A stretch of DNA of 64,000 nt from Enterobacter cloacae. GTDB lineage: Bacteria; Pseudomonadota; Gammaproteobacteria; Enterobacterales; Enterobacteriaceae. Positions 59,033 through 64,000 of this stretch are shown here, piece by piece. The notes under the pieces are model-generated. The model ran no database searches. It saw nothing but the letters and a program-made list of their open reading frames with translations, and was not told where the DNA came from. The stretch is from positions 124,001-188,000 of the forward strand of contig NZ_JAALCJ010000002.1 in assembly GCF_011078175.1 (NCBI RefSeq). Reading direction: 5' to 3'. A program made the translations under genes and the position numbers. Every line of letters begins with the position of its first letter. Position 1 is the stretch's first letter.

Positions 59033-60028
59033 TCAGTGCGCGTTAATTACTACCCACATCGGCCCTTGTCCGACCGCATAACGTCCTTTCTCTTCGAGTA
59101 GACCCTGCACGCCCTGGATTTCATAGAGCGCGATATGGTGGGATTTCTGCCCCACCGCAATCAGGTATTTGCCGCTGTGGTCGACATTAAAGCCGCGCGG
59201 CTGGGTTTCTGTCGGCTGGAAGCCTTCAACTGCCAGAACGCTGCCGTCTTCAGAGACGCTGAAGACGGTGATGAGGCTGGAGGTACGGTCACAGGCATAC
59301 AGGTGACGGCCATCCGGCGTAATGTGAATATCTGCCGCCCAGCGAGTGTCGGAGAAATCAGCTGGCATCATGTCCAGCGTCTGTACGCACTCGATCTGTC
59401 CGTTAGGATCGTTCAGCTCCCACACGTCTACCGAGCTGTTCAGCTCGTTAACGACATAGGCATACTGCTGATTCGGGTGGAAGACCATGTGGCGCGGGCC
59501 TGCGCCTTCCACGGTGGTGACTTCCGCCGGGCTTTGCGCGACCAGATGACCGTCATCGCTCAGGGTAAACAGACAGATGCGATCCTGCTTCAGCGCGGGC
59601 ACCCACAGCGTACGGTTATCCGGCGAGATGTTGGCGGAGTGGCATCCTTCGAGCCCTTCGACCACGTCGACGGTTTCAACAGGAATACCGTCTTCCAGGC
59701 GAGTAACGCTTACGCAGCCTGCATTGTAGGAGCCGCTGAAGATGAAGTTGCCTTTGTGGTCGGTAGAAATATGGGTCGGGCTGCCCGGCAGCGAGGCTTC
59801 TGCGGTATAGGTCAGCGCGCCGTCATCCGGGGAAATGCGGTAGGCCAGCACGCGGAATTCCGGGCGTACGCCGACATAAAGAAAACGTTTATCCGGGCTG
59901 ACGACCATCGGCTGTACCTGGCCTGGCACATCAACAACCTGAACCAGCGTAAGCGAACCTTCTGTATTCAAACGCCAGACATGGATCTGCTGACTTTCAG
60001 GACTGGCGGTATAAACGGTTTGTTTCAT
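59033..60028 (-). CDS. pgl: Pgl 6-phosphogluconolactonase (YbhE-type)
   Basis: Second enzyme of the oxidative pentose phosphate pathway, 331 residues, a seven-bladed beta-propeller of the YbhE/cycloisomerase type rather than the NagB-like type. Repeated blade motifs such as [28 protein letters not shown] and [13 protein letters not shown] are visible. Same length as E. coli. Divergent from ybhA. Confidence 0.97.
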   Translation of the reverse strand: MKQTVYTASPESQQIHVWRLNTEGSLTLVQVVDVPGQVQPMVVSPDKRFLYVGVRPEFRVLAYRISPDDGALTYTAEASLPGSPTHISTDHKGNFIFSGSYNAGCVSVTRLEDGIPVETVDVVEGLEGCHSANISPDNRTLWVPALKQDRICLFTLSDDGHLVAQSPAEVTTVEGAGPRHMVFHPNQQYAYVVNELNSSVDVWELNDPNGQIECVQTLDMMPADFSDTRWAADIHITPDGRHLYACDRTSSLITVFSVSEDGSVLAVEGFQPTETQPRGFNVDHSGKYLIAVGQKSHHIALYEIQGVQGLLEEKGRYAVGQGPMWVVINAH

Positions 60029-60147
60029 GAATACTCCTGATTATTTTTAACGGTGAATGCTGAATTGTAGTTCGGGATTTTGCAGGGATCCGCTCTCGGT
60101 GTACCATCCCGACAGACCTTAAATTCAACATTAACCCGGAAGAAAAA

Positions 60148-60966
60148 ATGACCTCGCGAGTGATTGCCCTGGATTTAGACGGAACACTGCTTACCCCTCA
60201 GAAAACCCTGCTTCCCTCTTCTCTTGAGGCCCTCAAACGAGCCCAGGAAGTGGGGTATCAACTCCTCATCGTAACGGGTCGACATCACGTAGCCATTCAT
60301 CCTTTTTATCAGGCACTGGGCTTAGATACACCTGCAATTTGCTGTAATGGTACCTATTTGTATGATTATCAGGCAAAAAAGGTTTTAACCTCCGATCCAC
60401 TTCCCGTTACGCAGGCGCTGCAATTGATTGATTTACTGGATGAGCATGCGATTCACGGCCTGATGTATGTGGATAACGCCATGGTGTATGAGCGTCCTAC
60501 CGGCCATGTGATCCGCACCAGCAACTGGGCTTTGTCATTGCCGGAAGCGCAGCGTCCGGTGTTCACTCAGGTTTCCTCCCTGCGCCAGGCGGCGGAAGAC
60601 GTCGAGGCCATCTGGAAATTTGCCCTGACCGATGAAGACAGCACGAAACTCAATACCTTCGCAAAGCATGTTGAGCATACGCTGGGGCTGGAATGTGAAT
60701 GGTCCTGGCACGATCAGGTGGATATCGCCCGCAAAGGCAACAGCAAAGGCAAACGCCTGACCCAGTTCGTTGAATCGCAGGGCGGATCAATGCAGGATGT
60801 GATTGCCTTCGGCGATAACTATAACGACATCAGCATGCTGGAAGCGGCCGGAACGGGCGTGGCGATGGGCAATGCCGATGACGCGGTGAAAGCGCGCGCT
60901 GACGTGGTGATTGGCGATAACACCACCGACAGCATCGCGCAGTATATTTATACCCACCTGCTGTAA
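60148..60966 (+). CDS. ybhA: YbhA HAD-superfamily (Cof-type) phosphatase
   Basis: HAD phosphatase of 272 residues; the E. coli enzyme acts on pyridoxal phosphate and sugar phosphates. Motif I DLDGTLLT has nucleophile Asp9 and Asp11; motif II is IVTGR; motif III/IV is KGKRLTQF and FGDNYNDISML. The large C2 cap domain lies between. Convergent with modC, with stop codons back to back. Confidence 0.95.
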   Translation: MTSRVIALDLDGTLLTPQKTLLPSSLEALKRAQEVGYQLLIVTGRHHVAIHPFYQALGLDTPAICCNGTYLYDYQAKKVLTSDPLPVTQALQLIDLLDEHAIHGLMYVDNAMVYERPTGHVIRTSNWALSLPEAQRPVFTQVSSLRQAAEDVEAIWKFALTDEDSTKLNTFAKHVEHTLGLECEWSWHDQVDIARKGNSKGKRLTQFVESQGGSMQDVIAFGDNYNDISMLEAAGTGVAMGNADDAVKARADVVIGDNTTDSIAQYIYTHLL

Positions 60967-62025
60967 TCAGGCGGTGATGGAGACGCTCTTGATTTGCGCG
61001 TAAAGCCACAGGCCAGGCTTGATACCTAACTCATCCCTGGCCCACGGGCTGATGCGCGCCCACAGCGTTCTGCTGCCGACTTCCAGCTGCACTTCCACCT
61101 GGCCGTTATCATCAAAACACTGCGCCACTTTTGCGCGCAAAACATTGCGGATACTGGTTTGCAGCGGCGGTTGCAGGACCAGGGAGACATCCGACGCCTG
61201 AATGCGGATCCGTAACGTGGACTGAATCGGCGTATCGATTTTATTCACCCACAAATGCTGATCGCCCAGCGCCAGTGCGGTCATCGCGTAGTGCGGGTGG
61301 TGCTCCAGCACGCTCACCTTCAGAATGCTGCTCTGCTGCTCCTTTGGCAGCCATGGATGCATAACGCTACTGCCCCATACCTCCTCCAGATTGCCGAATG
61401 CCTTCACCCTGCCCGCTTCCAGCACCAGCACTTTGTCGGCCAGATGTAAAATCTCATCCAGCGAATGGCTGACGTAGAGCATGGGCACGTTGATTTCCCG
61501 CGCCAGACGTTGCAGATACGGCAGCAGCTCGCGCTTGCGCGGAATATCCAGCGAGGCCAGCGGCTCATCCAGCAGCAGCAGTTCCGGCGCGGTTAACAGG
61601 GCGCGGCCAATCGCCACGCGCTGTTTTTCACCACCCGACAGCGACGACGGCAGACGATCCAGCAGCGGTTCGATGCCCAGCAGCGCCACCAGCTTATCGA
61701 ACTGTCCGGCCAGGCTTTTTGCCATGCCGTAGCGCAGGTTCCCGCGTACGCTGTAGTGCGGAAACAGGCGCGCATCCTGAAACACATAGCCGATACGGCG
61801 TTTATCCGGTGACAGGCAGACCTTCTTCTCCGCGTCATTTAAGACGCGGTTATTCAACACGATACGGCCAGACTGGGGACGCGTCAGGCCGCTAATCGCA
61901 TTAATCAGCGACGTTTTCCCCGCCCCGGATACGCCAAAAATGGCGGTGATACCGCTGGCAGGCAGCGTTTCGTTCAGCGTCAGGGTGTGGCTGCCCAGGG
62001 TTTGCGTAAAGTTGAGTTCCAGCAT
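60967..62025 (-). CDS. modC: ModC molybdate ABC transporter ATPase
   Basis: ATPase of 352 residues. Walker [10 protein letters not shown] at 31-39, signature [15 protein letters not shown], Walker [13 protein letters not shown], and a C-terminal molybdate-binding MOP domain. The ATG at 62025 overlaps the modB stop by one base; a GTG codon just before is the alternative. Last gene of modABC. Confidence 0.96.
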   Translation of the reverse strand: MLELNFTQTLGSHTLTLNETLPASGITAIFGVSGAGKTSLINAISGLTRPQSGRIVLNNRVLNDAEKKVCLSPDKRRIGYVFQDARLFPHYSVRGNLRYGMAKSLAGQFDKLVALLGIEPLLDRLPSSLSGGEKQRVAIGRALLTAPELLLLDEPLASLDIPRKRELLPYLQRLAREINVPMLYVSHSLDEILHLADKVLVLEAGRVKAFGNLEEVWGSSVMHPWLPKEQQSSILKVSVLEHHPHYAMTALALGDQHLWVNKIDTPIQSTLRIRIQASDVSLVLQPPLQTSIRNVLRAKVAQCFDDNGQVEVQLEVGSRTLWARISPWARDELGIKPGLWLYAQIKSVSITA

Positions 62026-62717
62026 CACGATTTCCCCATCCGTTCACGGCTGAGACGCGCCAGCCACTCAGACACCAGCAGCGAGACCAGAGCGAGCACT
62101 ATCGAAATAATACACAGCCGGGCCGCTGCACCTTCGCCGCCCGGGGTCTGAATCAGGGTATACATAGCCGACGGAATGGTCCGCGTCTCGCCGGGAATGT
62201 TCGACACAAAGGTAATAGTCGCACCAAACTCGCCCAACGAGCGGGCGAAGGCTAACACCGTACCGACGATAATGCCCGGTAACGTGAGTGGAAGCGTAAT
62301 GGTCAGGAATACCCGCCAGCGGCCTGCGCCCAGCGTGCGGGCGGCCTGTTCTAACCGGATATCCACCCCTTCCAGCGCCAGGCGAATAGCGCGCACCATC
62401 AGCGGGAAGGACATTACCGCCGCGGCCAGCACCGCACCGCGCCAGCTGAAGGCAAAGGTCAGGCCGAACCAGTCGTACAACCACTCGCCGATGAAACCGC
62501 GCCGCCCCATGGCGATCAGCAGCAGATATCCAACCACCACAGGCGGTAAGACGAGCGGAAGATGGAGAACACTGTCGAGCAGGGCTTTGCCTGGAAACTT
62601 CACGCGAACCAGTAACCAGGCAAAGAACACCCCAAAGGGCAAACTCAGCGCAACCGCCAGGGAAGAGACTTTCAGGCTCAGCAGCACGGCCTGCCATTCA
62701 GGTTCGGTCAATATCAT
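62025..62717 (-). CDS. modB: ModB molybdate ABC transporter permease
   Basis: Permease of 230 residues with about five transmembrane helices. The EAA loop [21 protein letters not shown] contacts ModC. Start overlaps modA by four bases. Confidence 0.96.
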   Translation of the reverse strand: MILTEPEWQAVLLSLKVSSLAVALSLPFGVFFAWLLVRVKFPGKALLDSVLHLPLVLPPVVVGYLLLIAMGRRGFIGEWLYDWFGLTFAFSWRGAVLAAAVMSFPLMVRAIRLALEGVDIRLEQAARTLGAGRWRVFLTITLPLTLPGIIVGTVLAFARSLGEFGATITFVSNIPGETRTIPSAMYTLIQTPGGEGAAARLCIISIVLALVSLLVSEWLARLSRERMGKS

Positions 62718-63490
62718 TCGTGAGTCGTAAATCCGTAACGTTTAAAGATCGCGGACGCTTCCGGCCCCTTCAGGTAGTCAACGAAGGCCGTCACGCTCGC
62801 ATTTTTATGTCCATCAACTATCGCAACAGGATATTCTACTTTCTTATGCGAGTCTTCCGGGAAGGTGCCCACCACCTTCACACCTTTACTGGCGACGGCA
62901 TCGGAGCCGTAAACGATCCCGAGTGGCGCTTCGTTACGCTCCACCAGCGCCAGCGCGCCACGCACATCTTCTGCGGGAGCCAGCTTCGGCGATAAGGTCT
63001 CCCATGCGCCCAGTTTTTGCAGCGCTTCTTTCGCATATATCCCGGCAGGAACATGCTCCGGATCGCCTACCGCCAGACGGCCACCGTTGAGCAGACGGGT
63101 CCAGTCCGTCTGTTTGTTAATGGCGATGTCGCCCTGCTTGCTGTTTGCGGGCGTGACCACCACCAGGCTATTTCCCAGCAGCGTTTCGCGGGTAGCCGTA
63201 TCAACAGATTTTTTTTCCACCGCGTAATCCATCCATTTCTGATCGGCAGAGATGAACAGATCCGCCGGTGCCCCCGCTTCAATCTGGCGGGCCAGCGTGG
63301 ACGAAGAGGCAAACGACGAAACGACTTCGACGTTTTTCTCTTTTTTGTATACCGCAGCAATATCCTGCATCGCGTTAGTCAGCGACGCCGCCGCAAAGAC
63401 CGTGATTTTTCCTTCATCCGCCAGCGCGTGGCCGGTGAGTGAGAGAGTCAGCGTGGCCCCTGCGAAAAGGCGTACCCATGAACGTGCCAT
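62714..63490 (-). CDS. modA: ModA molybdate-binding periplasmic protein
   Basis: Solute-binding protein of 258 residues. Signal peptide residues 1-24 (ending HALA), mature start DEGKITVFAAASLTNAMQDIA with the oxyanion-binding Ser. Other ligand contacts lie in FASSSTLARQIEAG. First gene of modABC, with a ModE operator upstream. Confidence 0.97.
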   Translation of the reverse strand: MARSWVRLFAGATLTLSLTGHALADEGKITVFAAASLTNAMQDIAAVYKKEKNVEVVSSFASSSTLARQIEAGAPADLFISADQKWMDYAVEKKSVDTATRETLLGNSLVVVTPANSKQGDIAINKQTDWTRLLNGGRLAVGDPEHVPAGIYAKEALQKLGAWETLSPKLAPAEDVRGALALVERNEAPLGIVYGSDAVASKGVKVVGTFPEDSHKKVEYPVAIVDGHKNASVTAFVDYLKGPEASAIFKRYGFTTHE

Positions 63491-63509
63491 TTGAAGCTCC
63501 TGTGCGTAT

Positions 63510-63533
63510 CGTTATATAAAAATAAATATAACG
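63510..63533. promoter_or_regulatory. ModE operator upstream of modABC
   Basis: Perfect inverted repeat CGTTATAT-N8-ATATAACG, 20 bases before the modA ATG, matching known ModE sites. Molybdate-loaded ModE would repress here. Confidence 0.88.
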
Positions 63534-63632
63534 ACATATCGCAGGCGTTCCTAGCGCTAAATCGTACCCATTAATGCGTAAACTCAAGGAACGTTGTAAA
63601 AGATATCGGCGGGAGAGAGATAAACTTGAGAG

Positions 63633-63660
63633 CAAAACGCCCGGGCTGGCCGGGCGTTTT
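63633..63660. terminator. Terminator of acrZ
   Basis: Stem AAAACGCCCGG / CCGGGCGTTTT with a short GCTGG loop, usable in both directions, eight bases past the acrZ stop. Confidence 0.85.
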
Positions 63661-63668
63661 GGAGGAAA

Positions 63669-63821
63669 TCATTGCTGCTTTTTAGGCTGGTCACGACGAT
63701 GACCAATGTTCGAAAAGACGTTGAACACTTCACCCAGGCCGTAGATGGCACCGAGGATGATAGCCATCACTACTGGCACCATGATTACCGCGAATACCAG
63801 ACTTTTCAACAACTCTAACAT
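63669..63821 (-). CDS. acrZ: AcrZ small membrane protein of the AcrAB-TolC pump
   Basis: Protein of 50 residues with one transmembrane helix ([20 protein letters not shown]) and a basic tail, nearly identical to E. coli AcrZ (49). It binds AcrB and helps export certain drugs such as chloramphenicol and tetracycline. The ATG at 63821 starts the conserved [10 protein letters not shown]; the in-frame extension of 50 codons upstream runs into the modE promoter region and is rejected. Lies between modE and modA as in E. coli. Confidence 0.95.
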   Translation of the reverse strand: MLELLKSLVFAVIMVPVVMAIILGAIYGLGEVFNVFSNIGHRRDQPKKQQ

Positions 63822-63948
63822 GGTTTTCTCCAGATCTTGTGAACGGCTTATTCTACCCTGAAAAGGAAGAAAAACATCCCCTTTTGTGCGGTGCGCTTTC
63901 CGCCCCCGGGCATTTGGGTCACAATAGCCTTTTTGCCAGGACATTGTT

Positions 63949-64000
63949 ATGCAGGCCGAAATTCTCCTCACCTTACGACTTCAGCAGAAGCTTTTCGCCG
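63949..64000 (+). CDS. modE: ModE molybdate-responsive regulator (partial, 5' end only)
   Basis: Only the first 17 codons are present: [17 protein letters not shown], differing from E. coli ModE by one residue (Lys to Arg at 10). This is the start of the winged-helix domain. Divergent from acrZ. The gene runs off the window edge. Confidence 0.9.
   Translation, partial: MQAEILLTLRLQQKLFA

Noticed and set aside
63822..63971. Longer N-terminal form of AcrZ
   Set aside because: The extra 50 codons cross the acrZ and modE promoters and have no similarity to known AcrZ.

Overview
The window reads as chromosomal DNA of a member of the Enterobacterales, most likely the Enterobacter cloacae complex. 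The backbone keeps the gene order of the E. coli chromosome between mntR and modE, individual proteins are close to their E. coli counterparts, and the OmpX sequence and the presence of a hut locus between bio and mod fit Enterobacter/Klebsiella/Salmonella rather than E. coli. No tRNA, rRNA, insertion sequence, prophage gene or CRISPR array was found.

Layout. 1-3171: a tripartite drug-efflux set (EmrA-like adaptor, DHA2 transporter, NodT-type outer membrane lipoprotein, cut by the window edge). 3273-9779: ybiR, mntR, mntS, opgE, ompX, rhtA, dps (manganese homeostasis, envelope and stationary-phase functions). 10141-12355: glnHPQ glutamine importer behind a sigma-54/NtrC promoter. 12474-18162: ybiO, rlmF, mcbA, ybiI, ybiJ, ybiB. 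18419-23789: a five-gene chaperone-usher fimbrial operon ordered like sfmACDHF, inserted between ybiB and dinG, which are adjacent in E. coli. 23776-33650: dinG, rhlE, and the cecR-ybhGFSR exporter with ybhQ. 33784-36742: ybhP-clsB-ybhN lipid operon. 36869-40342: ybhL and moaABCDE behind a probable Moco riboswitch and a ModE site. 40690-44126: ybhK and uvrB, separated by a 422-bp segment with perfect terminal inverted repeats. 44875-45597: an orphan UrtE/LivF-type ABC ATPase with an excellent sigma-54 promoter and a degenerate signature motif. 45560-50563: the biotin locus bioA / bioBFCD around the BirA operator. 50610-58930: ybhB, the histidine-utilisation operons hutUH and hutIGC, and ybhC. 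59033-64000: pgl, ybhA, modABC, acrZ and the start of modE.

How it works together. Several genes share regulators whose sites are visible: ModE boxes with the same 24-bp architecture precede modA and moaA, linking molybdate uptake to cofactor synthesis; LexA boxes precede dinG and uvrB; HutC-like TTGTATAGACA motifs precede hutU and hutI; sigma-54/NtrC-type elements precede glnHPQ and the orphan ABC ATPase, suggesting nitrogen control of both. Relative to E. coli the accessory differences are the efflux set at the left edge, the fimbrial operon, the orphan ABC ATPase and the hut locus, while fiu-ybiX, ybiC and ybhDHIJ are absent from their usual places.

The strongest leads are the sigma-54-driven orphan ABC ATPase; the fimbrial insertion, which splits dinG from ybiB, rewrites the last codons of dinG and places the fimbrial terminator inside dinG; a perfect 13-bp stem-loop after the major pilin gene; and a dispersed palindromic repeat found only between convergent genes.
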